NCBI RefSeq assembly: GCF_041080655.1 | Contig: NZ_CP163525.1 | Location: 4,960,001 to 5,024,000 of the forward strand | DNA from: Streptomyces sp. CG4 | Lineage (GTDB): Bacteria; Actinomycetota; Actinomycetes; Streptomycetales; Streptomycetaceae | Direction of reading: 5' to 3' | DNA length: 64,000 nucleotides | Shown: positions 27,722-36,924 of the stretch, piece by piece | Numbering within the stretch: position 1 is the first letter of the stretch | How the letters are laid out: the number at the start of each line of letters is the position of its first letter | Translations under genes and position numbers: made by a program | The notes under the pieces: generated by a model | Databases searched by the model: none | What the model was told of the DNA's origin: nothing | What the model saw: only the letters and a program-made list of their open reading frames with translations

Positions 27722-29488
27722 TCACACCTTCGGTTCCACCCGCGCGAGTCGCCGCAGCGCCCCCGGCATGAGTCGCGACAGCGCATGGGCGCCCCTGGCC
27801 TCCGGGGTCACCGGGACGACCGCCCGGTTGCGGGTCACCGCGTCCAGGATCGCCTCGGCGACCTTCTCCGGCGGGTAGTTGCGCAGCCCGTACAGGCGGG
27901 CGGAGTTCTTCTGGCGGCGGCGTTCCTCGGCCTCGTCCACGCCGGCGAAGCGGGCCGTGGCCGTGATGTTCGTGTTGACGATGCCGGGGCAGATCGCGCT
28001 CACCCCGATGCCCTGTCCGGCGAGTTCGGCACGCAGGCACTCGGAGAGCATCAGCACCGCCGCCTTGGAGGTGCTGTAGGCGGGCAGGGCCCGGGAGGGC
28101 TGGAACGCGGCCGCCGAGGCGATGTTGACGATGTGGCCGCCCTGGCCGCGCTCGGCCATCCGCGCGCCGAAGATCCGGCAGCCGTGGATCACGCCCCAGA
28201 GATTGACGTCCAGCACCTTGCGCCAGTCTTCGGACGTCGTGGCGAAGAAGGAGCCCGACAGGCCGATACCCGCGTTGTTGACGAGCACGTCCAGCACGCC
28301 GTACTCACGGTGCACCTTCTCGGCGAGCTTCTCCATGGCCTGCTCGTCGGAGACGTCGGCCGTCTCCGCCCAGGCCTCGGGCGCGCCGATCAGCCGGGAC
28401 AGCTCGGCGGTGCGGGCGGCGGCCTCGGCGTCGCGGTCGACGGCCACCACGCGCGCGCCCGCCTCCGCGAACGCGAACGTCGTGGCCCGGCCGATGCCGC
28501 TGCCCGCCCCGGTGACCAGTACCAACTGCCCGCCGAACCGGTCGGCGTGCCGGCCGGTGGCCTTCGGCTCGGGGCGGCCGCCGTCGACGGACATGATGAA
28601 TTCCTCGATCCAGGACGTGAGTTGATCAGGGCGGGTGCGCGGCACCCAGTGCTTGGCGGGGAGCGTGCGGCGGGTCAGCTGGGGCACCCACTGCTCCAGG
28701 TCGTCGTAGAGACGCTCGGAGAGGAACGCGTCCCCCTGGGGTGTGATGAGCTGCACGGGCGCGTGCGCGTACGCGTCGGTGCGCGGCCTGGTCAGCCGGG
28801 CGCGGACGTTGTCCCGGTACAGCCAGGCGCCGTGCGCCGCGTCCGAGGGAAGGGAGGAGGTCGGGTAGTTCCCGGCGGGGACCTTCTCGACCCGCTGCAG
28901 GATCCCCGGCCAGCGCTTGCCGAGCGGGCCGCGCCAGGCCAGCTCCGGGAGGACCGGTGTGTGCAGCAGATACACGTACCAGGACTTGGCGCCCTGGCCG
29001 AGGAGCTGGCTCACCCGGCGGGGCGTCGGACGCTTCACGCGCGCGTTGATCCAGTGCCCGAAGTGGTCCAGGGACGGCCCGGAGATCGAGGTGAAGGAGG
29101 CGATACGGCCCTCCGTGCGGCCCACCGTGACGAACTCCCACGACTGCACCGAGCCCCAGTCATGGCCGACCAGGTGCACCGGGCGGTCCGGGCTGACCGC
29201 GTCCGCCACGGCCAGGAAGTCGTCCGTGAGCTTGGCGAGGGTGAAGCCGCCGCGCAGCGGCCGGGGTGCCGTGGAGCGGCCATGGCCCCGGACGTCGTAC
29301 AGGACGACGTGGAAGCGGTCGGCGAGGCGGACGGCGACCTCCGACCAGACCTCCTTGCTGTCCGGGTAGCCGTGCACCAGCACCACCGTCGGCGCTTCCG
29401 GATCGCCCAGCTCGGCCACGCACAGCTCGACCCCGCCGGTCGCCACCCGGCGCTCCCGGGCACCCCTCAGCGTCACGTCCGCCGTCAC
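27722..29488 (-). CDS. Fused alpha/beta hydrolase (epoxide-hydrolase-like) and short-chain dehydrogenase
   Basis: A 588-aa two-domain enzyme. Residues about 1-290 are an alpha/beta hydrolase with VVLVHGYPDSKEVW, the nucleophile elbow GHDWGS (Asp, as in epoxide hydrolases and dehalogenases) and a late histidine in AKHWVP. Residues about 310-588 are a classical SDR with VTGAGSGIGRA, NNAGIG, and the YxxxK pair in YSTSKAA. Fusions of this type are annotated as SDR/alpha-beta hydrolase proteins in actinobacteria; substrates are unknown. A GGAGGAGAG site precedes the GTG start, which overlaps the stop of the M24 peptidase gene as GTGA, so the two are coupled. Confidence 0.92.
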   Translation of the reverse strand: MTADVTLRGARERRVATGGVELCVAELGDPEAPTVVLVHGYPDSKEVWSEVAVRLADRFHVVLYDVRGHGRSTAPRPLRGGFTLAKLTDDFLAVADAVSPDRPVHLVGHDWGSVQSWEFVTVGRTEGRIASFTSISGPSLDHFGHWINARVKRPTPRRVSQLLGQGAKSWYVYLLHTPVLPELAWRGPLGKRWPGILQRVEKVPAGNYPTSSLPSDAAHGAWLYRDNVRARLTRPRTDAYAHAPVQLITPQGDAFLSERLYDDLEQWVPQLTRRTLPAKHWVPRTRPDQLTSWIEEFIMSVDGGRPEPKATGRHADRFGGQLVLVTGAGSGIGRATTFAFAEAGARVVAVDRDAEAAARTAELSRLIGAPEAWAETADVSDEQAMEKLAEKVHREYGVLDVLVNNAGIGLSGSFFATTSEDWRKVLDVNLWGVIHGCRIFGARMAERGQGGHIVNIASAAAFQPSRALPAYSTSKAAVLMLSECLRAELAGQGIGVSAICPGIVNTNITATARFAGVDEAEERRRQKNSARLYGLRNYPPEKVAEAILDAVTRNRAVVPVTPEARGAHALSRLMPGALRRLARVEPKV

Positions 29489-30327
29489 CTCTCCTCCGCC
29501 CAGCGCCGCACGTGCGGCAGATCGTCGTCCAGCCAGAACGCGCTCTGTTCGGGGTCCTTCGAGTCGGTGACCACGAGGATCTCCTCGAACTTCGCACCCG
29601 TACCGCGGAAGCCGAGGTGCGGTTCGACCGCCCACAGTCCCGGCTGCGGCGGGTGGTCCGAGAAGCGGTACGGCGACCACAGCGGTGACCAGCCCTCGCG
29701 GTGCCCGTGCAGCGCATCGGCGGCCAGGCCCTTCAGGGACTGCGTGCCGAACCCGAACAGGTGGGGCGAGAAGCGGCGCTGCTTCACCCGGTCCACCTTG
29801 TGGGCGATCACGCCGAACGGGTACGCGCGATGCCGGTTGGCGTAGCCCTGGCGGACCATGAGCCGGTCCACGTGCTCGTAGATCTCGCGCAGCGGGCGCC
29901 GCTCGCGCACCTCGCGCAGGATCAGCTCGCGATGCGCCTCCAGGTCGGCCATCAGCCGGTCCTGCACCGGGTTCACCCCGAGGGAGCCCGAGTAGCCGAT
30001 GTCCGCCGTGTACCCCTCGTACACCGGTGCCATGTCCAGGATGAACGGCATGCCGGGCGCCAGGGCCCGGTCGGTCGGGAAGAACTGCAGGGGGATGCGG
30101 AAGTTCACGAACGCGGTGCGGTCGCCGAACCACGCGAAGGGCAGGTGGAACCAGTCCCGCACCCCGCGCTCGCGCAGATACTCCCGCTGCATCCGCGCCG
30201 CCTCGCGCTCCGTCACGCCCGGCTCCAGCCGCGCCGCGACCGCCTCCGCGCATTCGTAGGCGAGGCGCTGCACCCGCCTGAACCCCCGCAGTTCCACGGA
30301 GAGTTCGCTGCTCACTGCCGTCGTCAT
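29485..30327 (-). CDS. M24-family metallopeptidase (creatinase/aminopeptidase-like)
   Basis: A 280-aa pita-bread-fold protein. The metal-ligand pattern is present: two Asp in ILDMAPVYEGYTADIGYSG, a His in the HRAYPFGVIAHKV stretch, and the Glu residues in WAVEPHLGFRGTGAKFEEIL. It is shorter than aminopeptidase P because the N-terminal creatinase domain is lacking. It overlaps the hydrolase/SDR fusion by four bases; that coupling suggests a joint pathway, perhaps hydrolysis of an amide or C-N bond in a small molecule. The start ATG at 30327 reads MTTAVSSELSVEL. Confidence 0.9.
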   Translation of the reverse strand: MTTAVSSELSVELRGFRRVQRLAYECAEAVAARLEPGVTEREAARMQREYLRERGVRDWFHLPFAWFGDRTAFVNFRIPLQFFPTDRALAPGMPFILDMAPVYEGYTADIGYSGSLGVNPVQDRLMADLEAHRELILREVRERRPLREIYEHVDRLMVRQGYANRHRAYPFGVIAHKVDRVKQRRFSPHLFGFGTQSLKGLAADALHGHREGWSPLWSPYRFSDHPPQPGLWAVEPHLGFRGTGAKFEEILVVTDSKDPEQSAFWLDDDLPHVRRWAEER

Positions 30328-30567
30328 GCCGCCCCGTCCCGTCGTGCCGTCGACCCGTGCGTCGACTGCGGTACGCGTCCGTAACTTGACACTGGTGAAT
30401 GTGACAGTTGTTAGAGGCGGCGTCAATAGGGAGGTCCGGCGGCTGTGGAAAACCTCGGGTAACCCTGAGGCACGGCATCCCTTAGGGTCCCGTAATACCT
30501 GGGTCTGACGCGAAGACGGCTCTGTGGTCTGACGACCGTCGTGGCCCGGTTCACTACGGTCGTATCC
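30328..30567. promoter_or_regulatory. Divergent promoter region between the M24 gene and the ABC operon
   Basis: A 240-base spacer. On the forward strand TTGACA at 30386-30391 is followed after 17-19 bases by a TTAGAG segment at 30411-30416, a plausible sigma-70-type pair about 150 bases before the ABC start. A TGTGGAAAA at 30443 is only a poor DnaA-box match. Confidence 0.35.
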
Positions 30568-31569
30568 GTGACTGTGATCGCGACCGAAAGCCTGAGCAAG
30601 CGGTTCCCCCGGGTGACCGCTCTCGACCGGCTGTCCGTGGACATCGGGCCCGGTGTGACCGGACTCGTCGGAGCCAACGGCGCCGGCAAGTCCACCCTGA
30701 TCAAGATCCTGCTGGGTCTGTCCCCCGCCACGGAGGGCCGCGCCGAGGTGCTCGGCCTCGACGTCGCCACCAAGGGCGGCGCCATCCGCGAGCGCGTCGG
30801 CTATATGCCGGAGCACGACTGCCTGCCGCCGGACGTCTCGGCCACCGAGTTCGTCGTCCACATGGCGCGCATGTCGGGCCTGCCGCCCACGGCGGCCCGC
30901 GAGCGCACCGCGGACACCCTGCGCCACGTCGGGCTGTACGAGGAGCGCTACCGCCCCATCGGCGGTTACTCGACCGGCATGAAGCAGCGCGTCAAGCTCG
31001 CCCAGGCGCTGGTGCACGACCCGCAGCTGGTGTTCCTGGACGAGCCGACCAACGGCCTCGACCCGGTCGGCCGGGACGAGATGCTCGGCCTCATCCGCCG
31101 CATCCACACCGACTTCGGCATCTCGGTCCTGGTCACCTCCCATCTGCTGGGTGAGCTGGAGCGCACCTGCGACCACGTCGTCATCATCGACGGCGGCAAG
31201 CTGCTGCGCTCCAGCTCCACCACCGACTTCACACAGACCACGACCACCCTCGCGATCGAGGTCACCGACAGCGACGCCCACCCCGACGGCACCCGCGCGG
31301 TCCGCGACGCGCTCCACGCGCGCGGGGTGGAGACGCACGCCGAGGGCGCGGGCCTGCCCGGCGCCGGGCACATCCTGCTGCTCACCGCCCAGGGCGAGGA
31401 GACCTACGACCTCGTCCGGGACGCCGTCGCCGACCTCGGCCTCGGCCTGGTCCGCATGGAGCAGCGCCGGCACCACATCTCCGAGGTGTTCACCAGCAGA
31501 GACGAGCACGGCAGTGACGAGCACGGCAACGACGAGCAGCGGAAGGAGGCCGTCGGCCATGGCGGTTGA
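30568..31569 (+). CDS. ABC transporter ATP-binding protein (first of two)
   Basis: A 333-aa ATPase subunit. Walker A is GANGAGKST, the signature is YSTGMKQRVKLAQALVHDP and Walker B VFLDEPTNGLDPVG. The extra C-terminal 100 residues are typical of DrrA/CcmA-like exporter ATPases. The GTG start (VTVIATESLSKRF) fits the family; the frame is open for nine more codons upstream. It begins a tightly packed ABC operon of four genes: ATPase, permease, ATPase, permease. The export substrate is unknown. Confidence 0.92.
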   Translation: MTVIATESLSKRFPRVTALDRLSVDIGPGVTGLVGANGAGKSTLIKILLGLSPATEGRAEVLGLDVATKGGAIRERVGYMPEHDCLPPDVSATEFVVHMARMSGLPPTAARERTADTLRHVGLYEERYRPIGGYSTGMKQRVKLAQALVHDPQLVFLDEPTNGLDPVGRDEMLGLIRRIHTDFGISVLVTSHLLGELERTCDHVVIIDGGKLLRSSSTTDFTQTTTTLAIEVTDSDAHPDGTRAVRDALHARGVETHAEGAGLPGAGHILLLTAQGEETYDLVRDAVADLGLGLVRMEQRRHHISEVFTSRDEHGSDEHGNDEQRKEAVGHGG

Positions 31570-32467
31570 CCAGCCCCTGACCACACCCGCGAGCGACCAG
31601 ACCCGCATCCACGACATCGGCTACCGCGGCTACGACGGCCCCCGCCTCGGCCGCGCCTACGCCCGCCGCTCGCTGTACTCGCAGTCCCTGCGCGGCGCCT
31701 ACGGCCTCGGCCGCTCGGCCAAGTCCAAGGTGCTGCCGATGCTGCTGTTCACGGTGATGTGCGTGCCCGCGGCCATCATGGTGGCCGTCGCGGTCGCCAC
31801 CAAGGCACACGAACTGCCGGTGGCCTACACCCGCTACGCGATCATGATGCAGGCCGTGATCAGCCTGTACGTCGCCGCGCAGGCACCCCAGGCCGTCTCC
31901 CGCGACCTGCGCTTCAAGACCGTGCCGCTGTACTTCTCGCGGCCCATCGAGACCGCCGACTACGTCCGCGCCAAGTTCGCGTCACTCGCCTCGGCGATCT
32001 TCATCCTGACCGCCACTCCCCTGCTCGTGATGTACGTGGGCGCGCTGCTGTCCAAGCTGGGATTCGCCCACCAGACGAAGGAATTCGCCGAGGGACTGGT
32101 CTCCGTGGCGCTGCTCTCCCTGCTCTTCGCCGGCATCGGCCTGGTCATCGCCGCCGTCACCCCGCGCCGCGGCTTCGGCATCGCCGCCGTGATCGCCGTG
32201 CTGATCATCTCCTACGGCGCGGTCAGCACGCTGCAGGCCATCGCCGACGTGCAGAACCACACCTCCGCCATCCCGTGGATCGGCCTGTTCTCGCCCGTCA
32301 CGCTCATCGACGGCGTCCAGTCGGCCTTCCTGGGCGCGACCGCCCGCAACCCCGGATCGATCAACCCGTCGGCCGGACAGGGCGTGCTCTACGTCGCGGT
32401 CGTGCTCGCCCTGATCGCCGGCAGCTACGGCCTGCTGATGCGCCGCTACAAGAAGGTGGGACTGTGA
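31559..32467 (+). CDS. ABC transporter permease (first of two)
   Basis: A 302-aa membrane protein with about six helices after a charged N-terminus of roughly 55 residues (IGYRGYDGPRLGRAYARRS). Hydrophobic segments include MLLFTVMCVPAAIMVAVAVA, AIFILTATPLLVMYVGALL and VLYVAVVLALIAGSYGLLM. The pattern belongs to ABC-2-type permeases. It overlaps the preceding ATPase by 11 bases and the next ATPase gene by four, so the four genes are translated together. Confidence 0.9.
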   Translation: MAVDQPLTTPASDQTRIHDIGYRGYDGPRLGRAYARRSLYSQSLRGAYGLGRSAKSKVLPMLLFTVMCVPAAIMVAVAVATKAHELPVAYTRYAIMMQAVISLYVAAQAPQAVSRDLRFKTVPLYFSRPIETADYVRAKFASLASAIFILTATPLLVMYVGALLSKLGFAHQTKEFAEGLVSVALLSLLFAGIGLVIAAVTPRRGFGIAAVIAVLIISYGAVSTLQAIADVQNHTSAIPWIGLFSPVTLIDGVQSAFLGATARNPGSINPSAGQGVLYVAVVLALIAGSYGLLMRRYKKVGL

Positions 32468-33375
32468 CCACGCTCAGCATCGACCACGTCTCCCGCTGGT
32501 TCGGCAACGTGGTCGCCGTCAACGACATCACTATGACCATCGGCCCCGGAGTCACCGGCCTGCTCGGCCCCAACGGCGCCGGAAAGTCCACCCTGATCAA
32601 CATGATGGGCGGCTTCCTGGCTCCCTCCACCGGCACGGTCACCCTCGACGGACAGCCGGTGTGGCGCAACGAGAAGATCTACCAGCACATCGGCATCGTC
32701 CCCGAGCGCGAGGCGATGTACGACTTCCTCACCGGCCGCGAATTCGTCGTCGCCAACGCCGAGTTGCACGGCCTCGGCGCCAAGGCGGCGCAGAGGGCAC
32801 TGGCCACGGTCGAGATGGAGTACGCGCAGGACCGCAGAATCGCCACGTACTCCAAGGGCATGCGACAGCGCGTGAAGATGGCGAGCGCGCTGGTCCACGA
32901 CCCCTCGCTGCTCCTGCTGGACGAGCCGTTCAACGGCATGGACCCGCGCCAGCGCATGCAACTGATGGACCTGCTCAGGAAGATGGGCGACGAGGGCCGC
33001 ACCGTGCTGTTCTCCTCGCACATACTCGAAGAGGTCGAGCAGCTCGCCCGGCACATCGAGGTCGTCGTCGCCGGACGGCACGCGGCCAGCGGTGACTTCC
33101 GCAAGATCCGCCGGCTGATGACCGACCGCCCGCACCGCTATCTGGTGCGCTCCAGCGACGACCGCGCGCTCGCGGCCGCGCTGATCGCCGACCCCTCGAC
33201 GGCCGGCATCGAGGTCGATGTGACCGAGGGCGCGCTGCGCATCCAGGCCGTCGACTTCGGCCGCTTCACCGCCCTGCTGCCGAAGGTCGCCCGGGACCAC
33301 GGCATCCGGCTCCTCACGGTCTCGCCCTCCGACGAGTCCCTGGAGTCCGTCTTCTCGTATCTGGTCGCGGCGTAG
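32464..33375 (+). CDS. ABC transporter ATP-binding protein (second of two)
   Basis: A 303-aa ATPase subunit related to the first. Walker A is GPNGAGKST, the signature YSKGMRQRVKMASALVHDP and Walker B LLLDEPFNGMDP. It starts at a GTG overlapping the permease stop as GTGA. Two ATPases with two different permeases suggest a heteromeric exporter or a duplicated system. The C-terminal domain matches the first ATPase only weakly, so a duplication would be old. Confidence 0.92.
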   Translation: MTTLSIDHVSRWFGNVVAVNDITMTIGPGVTGLLGPNGAGKSTLINMMGGFLAPSTGTVTLDGQPVWRNEKIYQHIGIVPEREAMYDFLTGREFVVANAELHGLGAKAAQRALATVEMEYAQDRRIATYSKGMRQRVKMASALVHDPSLLLLDEPFNGMDPRQRMQLMDLLRKMGDEGRTVLFSSHILEEVEQLARHIEVVVAGRHAASGDFRKIRRLMTDRPHRYLVRSSDDRALAAALIADPSTAGIEVDVTEGALRIQAVDFGRFTALLPKVARDHGIRLLTVSPSDESLESVFSYLVAA

Positions 33376-33385
33376 GAGGCCGAAG

Positions 33386-34105
33386 ATGTACGACCCCACC
33401 GTCGCCCGGCTCACCTACCGGGCCCTGCTCGGCCGCCGTCGGGCCCTCATCCTCGGCGCGCTGCCGCTGCTGCTGATCGTGCTCTCGGTCGCCGTGCGGG
33501 CCCTGACCGGAGCCGACGACCAGACGGCCTCCGATGTGCTCGGCGGCTTCGCGATCGCCACGATGGTGCCGATCATCGGCGTCATCGCGGGCACCGGCGC
33601 GATCGGCCCGGAGATCGACGACGGCTCCGTCGTCTATCTGCTGTCCAAGCCGCTGAAGCGGCCCACGATCATCTTCACCAAGCTGATCGTCGCCATCGCC
33701 GTGACCATGGTCTTCTCGGCGGTGCCGACCCTGATCGCGGGTCTGATCCTGAACGGCAACGGCCAGCAGATCGCCGTCGCCTACACGGTCGCCGCGCTGG
33801 TCTCCTCGATCGCCTACTCGGCGCTGTTCCTGCTGCTCGGCACGGTCTCCCGGCACGCGGTGGTCTTCGGGCTCGTCTACGCGCTGGTCTGGGAGGCGCT
33901 GTTCGGCTCTCTGGTGCCCGGCGCACGCACGCTCAGTGTCCAGCAGTGGTCGCTGGCGGTCGCCCACAAGATCGCCGGCGGGGACCTGGTGACCTCGCAG
34001 GTGAGCCTGGGGACGGCCACCGTGCTGCTGGTCGTGGTCACCGCGCTGGCCACCTGGTACGCCGGGCAGAAGCTGCGGACGCTGAAGCTGGCCGGCGAGG
34101 AGTAG
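33386..34105 (+). CDS. ABC transporter permease (second of two)
   Basis: A 239-aa ABC-2 permease with six hydrophobic segments: about residues 22-38, 52-70, 98-118, 126-150, 155-172 and 208-225. The motif PEIDDGSVVYLLSKPLKRPT matches the first permease's DLRFKTVPLYFSRPIETADY in position. It begins ten bases after the second ATPase stop and ends the operon. A short AAGGGG/CCCCTT palindrome follows at 34111-34123. Confidence 0.9.
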   Translation: MYDPTVARLTYRALLGRRRALILGALPLLLIVLSVAVRALTGADDQTASDVLGGFAIATMVPIIGVIAGTGAIGPEIDDGSVVYLLSKPLKRPTIIFTKLIVAIAVTMVFSAVPTLIAGLILNGNGQQIAVAYTVAALVSSIAYSALFLLLGTVSRHAVVFGLVYALVWEALFGSLVPGARTLSVQQWSLAVAHKIAGGDLVTSQVSLGTATVLLVVVTALATWYAGQKLRTLKLAGEE

Positions 34106-34204
34106 GCCCCAAGGGGTCCCCTTCCGGGCCCGGCGGCTTTGACCGGGACTTCACCTCGGTCCGGGCAGACTGGGCACAGCGGATGTACGGCTAGGAGGCC
34201 GGTG

Positions 34205-34447
34205 ATGGCGGAGGAGATACCGCAGAACGACGGGTGTGGACGGCCGGACGCAGACGCCTGGGACGAACTGGTCCTGGACGAGGCCTTCGTACGCTCCGCC
34301 GAGACCTCCGAGCCGTCCGCGAGAGCCCGGATGCTCGCCGCACGCTGGCGGGCCGAGAAGCCTGAGCCGCAGCCGTGGCGCTCCGAGGAGCCGCCGGCGG
34401 GCTGGTTCTTCAGCAAGGCGCGCAGACGTAAGTGGCGCCGCCGGTAG
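34205..34447 (+). CDS. Small conserved hypothetical protein, basic C-terminus
   Basis: An 80-aa protein starting MAEEIPQNDGCGRPDADAWD with AGGAGG seven bases before the ATG. The N-terminal half is acidic, the end strongly basic (FFSKARRRKWRRR). Codon use fits the genome. Family resemblance to short conserved Streptomyces proteins next to this ABC operon is recalled, not proven. Function unknown; the basic tail could contact nucleic acid or ribosomes. Confidence 0.7.
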   Translation: MAEEIPQNDGCGRPDADAWDELVLDEAFVRSAETSEPSARARMLAARWRAEKPEPQPWRSEEPPAGWFFSKARRRKWRRR

Positions 34448-34494
34448 CACGGATGCTCGGCGCCGGCTAATTCGGTGGCGCTCAACTCGGCGGC

Positions 34495-34515
34495 GGGGCA
34501 GAGTGGTTGTGCCCC
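34495..34515 (+). terminator. Possible terminator after the small basic protein gene
   Basis: GGGGCA and TGCCCC form a six-base stem with a nine-base loop 47 bases after the stop. Modest stem; the only candidate in this 262-base spacer before the tRNA. Confidence 0.3.
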
Positions 34516-34709
34516 ATCCGCCGGGAACGTCCCGGCGCCGTGATCCGGGAGTGGAGGTGGGCGATGTCCATGCACGGCAGTACGCCCAGCTCCCGACAGG
34601 GCGGCCCGAGGCCGGCTCCGGTGTAGTTACCCCACCGTCGAGCCCTGGGGGCAGCCCGGGGCGGCCGCTTCGAGCACGTGAGCACTGCGCTTGCGTGGGC
34701 CGCCCACCC

Positions 34710-34797
<88 letters not shown>

Positions 34798-34828
34798 ACA
34801 ACATTGTCGCTGGGACTTGGCCGACGCC

Positions 34829-35650
34829 TTACGGCGCGACCCCGTGCCGTAGACCCAGCAACCGCTCCAGGACCACCGCGATCCCGTCCTCCTCGTTGGA
34901 CGCCGTGACCTCGTCGGAGACTGCGCGGAGCTCCTCGTGGGCATTGGCCATCGCCACCCCGCGCGCGGCCCAGGCGAACATCGGGATGTCGTTCGGCATA
35001 TCGCCGAAGGCGATCGTGTCGGCGGCCTTCAGTCCGAGGCGCCGGGCCGCCAGGGACAGGCCCGTGGCCTTGGACAGGCCCAGCGGAAGCAGTTCGACGA
35101 TGCCCTCGCCCGCCATGGCCACCGTGACGAAACCTCCGGCCGCCTGCCGGGCCGCCTCCGCCAGCGCGTCGTCGGACAGCGTCGGATGCTGTATGTAGAT
35201 CTTGTTCAGTGGAGCCGCCCAGAGGTCGGACACGTCCGTGAGGGGGAGGGCGGGCAGGGAACCCGTGACCGCGTAGCCCGGGCCCACCAGGACGTCGCCG
35301 TCGAGGCCGTCGCGGCTGGCCGCCAGATACAGCGGGCCCACCTCGGCCTCGATCTTGGCCAGGGCAACCCCCGCCAGCTGCCGGTCCAGGGTCACGGATG
35401 TCAGCAGCCGGTGCGCCCCGGCGTCGTAGACCTGCGCGCCCTGGCCGCAGACGGCGAGGCCGTCGTAACCGAGGTCGTCCAGGATGTGCCGGGTCCACGG
35501 GACCGCCCGGCCGGTGACGACGATATGGGCCGCGCCCGCCGCGGTGGCCGCGGCGAGCGCCTCACGGGTGCGCTGCGAGACCGACTCGTCGGAGCGCAGA
35601 AGCGTTCCGTCCAGGTCGGTGGCGATCAGCCGGTACGGAAAGCCGGTCAC
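34829..35650 (-). CDS. HAD-superfamily Cof-type phosphatase (second copy)
   Basis: A 273-aa Cof/IIB HAD hydrolase, paralogue of the one at 23472-24341. Motifs: RLIATDLDGTLLRSDES, IVVTGRA, the lysine in GLSKATGL and AFGDMPNDIPMF. The GTG start overlaps the serS stop as GTGA, so expression is coupled to seryl-tRNA synthetase. The pairing of a HAD phosphatase with serS is conserved in streptomycetes as I recall, but the substrate is unknown. Confidence 0.92.
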   Translation of the reverse strand: MTGFPYRLIATDLDGTLLRSDESVSQRTREALAAATAAGAAHIVVTGRAVPWTRHILDDLGYDGLAVCGQGAQVYDAGAHRLLTSVTLDRQLAGVALAKIEAEVGPLYLAASRDGLDGDVLVGPGYAVTGSLPALPLTDVSDLWAAPLNKIYIQHPTLSDDALAEAARQAAGGFVTVAMAGEGIVELLPLGLSKATGLSLAARRLGLKAADTIAFGDMPNDIPMFAWAARGVAMANAHEELRAVSDEVTASNEEDGIAVVLERLLGLRHGVAP

Positions 35651-36924
35651 TTGGCGAGCGGCTCCAGGTCCTCCCGGCCGCCCAGGTACGGGCGCAGCAC
35701 CTCGGGGACGCGGACCGAGCCGTCGGCCTGCTGGTGGTTCTCCAGGATCGCCACGATCGTGCGCGGTACGGCGCACAGCGTGCCGTTGAGCGTGGCGAGC
35801 GGCTTGACCTGCTTGCCGTCGCGGACGCGGATGGACAGGCGGCGGGACTGGAACTCGGTGCAGTCCGAGGTCGAGGTCAGCTCGCGGTACTTGCCCTGGG
35901 TCGGGATCCACGCCTCGCAGTCGTACTTACGCGCGGCCGAGGCGCCGAGGTCACCGCTGGCGACGTCGATGACGCGGAACGGCAGCTCCAGCGAGGTCAG
36001 CCACTGCTTCTCCCACTCCAGCAGGCGCTGGTGCTCGGCCTGGGAGTCCTCGGGCGCGACGTACGAGAACATCTCGACCTTGTCGAACTGGTGCACACGG
36101 AAGATGCCCCGGGTGTCCTTGCCGTGCGAGCCGGCCTCGCGGCGGAAGCACGGGGAGAAGCCCGCGTAGCGCAGCGGCAGTCGCTCGGCGTCGATGATCT
36201 CGTCCATGTGGTAGGCCGCCAGCGGCACCTCGGACGTGCCGACCAGGTACAGGTCGTCCTTGTCCAGGTGGTAGACGTCCTGGGCGGCCTGGCCGAGGAA
36301 GCCGGTGCCCGCCATGGACTGGGGGCGGACCAGCGCCGGGGTGAGCATCGGGGTGAAGCCGGCGGCCGTGGCCTGGGCGATCGCCGCGTTCACCAGGGCC
36401 AGCTCCAGCAGGGCGCCGACACCGGTGAGGAAGTAGAAGCGGGAGCCGGAGACCTTGGCGCCGCGCTCGACGTCGATCGCGCCGAGGATCTGGCCCAGCT
36501 CCAGGTGGTCCTTGGGCTCGAAGCCCTCGGCACCGAAGTCACGGATGACGCCGTGCGTCTCCAGCGTGACGAAGTCCTCCTCGCCGCCGACGGGCACGTC
36601 GGGGTGGACGAGGTTGCCGAGCCGGAGCAGCAGCTCCTGGGTCTCGGCGTCGGCGGCGTCGCGCTCGGCGTCGGCGGCCTTGACGTCGGCCTTCAGCTGC
36701 TCGGCACGCTTGAGCAACTCGGCCTTCTCGTCGCCGGTGGCCTTGGGGATCAGCTTGCCGAGCTGCTTCTGCTCGGCACGCAGCTCGTCGAAGCGGACGC
36801 CGGAGGACCTGCGCCGCTCGTCGGCAGACAGGAGGGAGTCGACGAGCGCGACGTCCTCTCCACGGGCGCGCTGGGATGCGCGCGCACGGTCGGGGTCCTC
36901 ACGAAGCAGGCGAAGGTCAATCAC
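35647..36924 (-). CDS. serS: Seryl-tRNA synthetase
   Basis: Class II aminoacyl-tRNA synthetase of 425 aa that charges tRNA-Ser. The N-terminal coiled-coil arm (about residues 30-100, rich in LRAEQKQLGKLIPKATGDEK) grips the long variable arm of tRNA-Ser. The catalytic core shows motif 2 FSPCFRREAGSHGKDTRGIF, VHQFDKVEMF, and motif 3-type GTLCAVPRTIVAILENHQ. The start MIDLRLLREDPDRAR is the usual one. Two tRNA-Ser genes lie in the same window. The upstream spacer holds the DnaA-box cluster. Confidence 0.97.
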   Translation of the reverse strand: MIDLRLLREDPDRARASQRARGEDVALVDSLLSADERRRSSGVRFDELRAEQKQLGKLIPKATGDEKAELLKRAEQLKADVKAADAERDAADAETQELLLRLGNLVHPDVPVGGEEDFVTLETHGVIRDFGAEGFEPKDHLELGQILGAIDVERGAKVSGSRFYFLTGVGALLELALVNAAIAQATAAGFTPMLTPALVRPQSMAGTGFLGQAAQDVYHLDKDDLYLVGTSEVPLAAYHMDEIIDAERLPLRYAGFSPCFRREAGSHGKDTRGIFRVHQFDKVEMFSYVAPEDSQAEHQRLLEWEKQWLTSLELPFRVIDVASGDLGASAARKYDCEAWIPTQGKYRELTSTSDCTEFQSRRLSIRVRDGKQVKPLATLNGTLCAVPRTIVAILENHQQADGSVRVPEVLRPYLGGREDLEPLAK

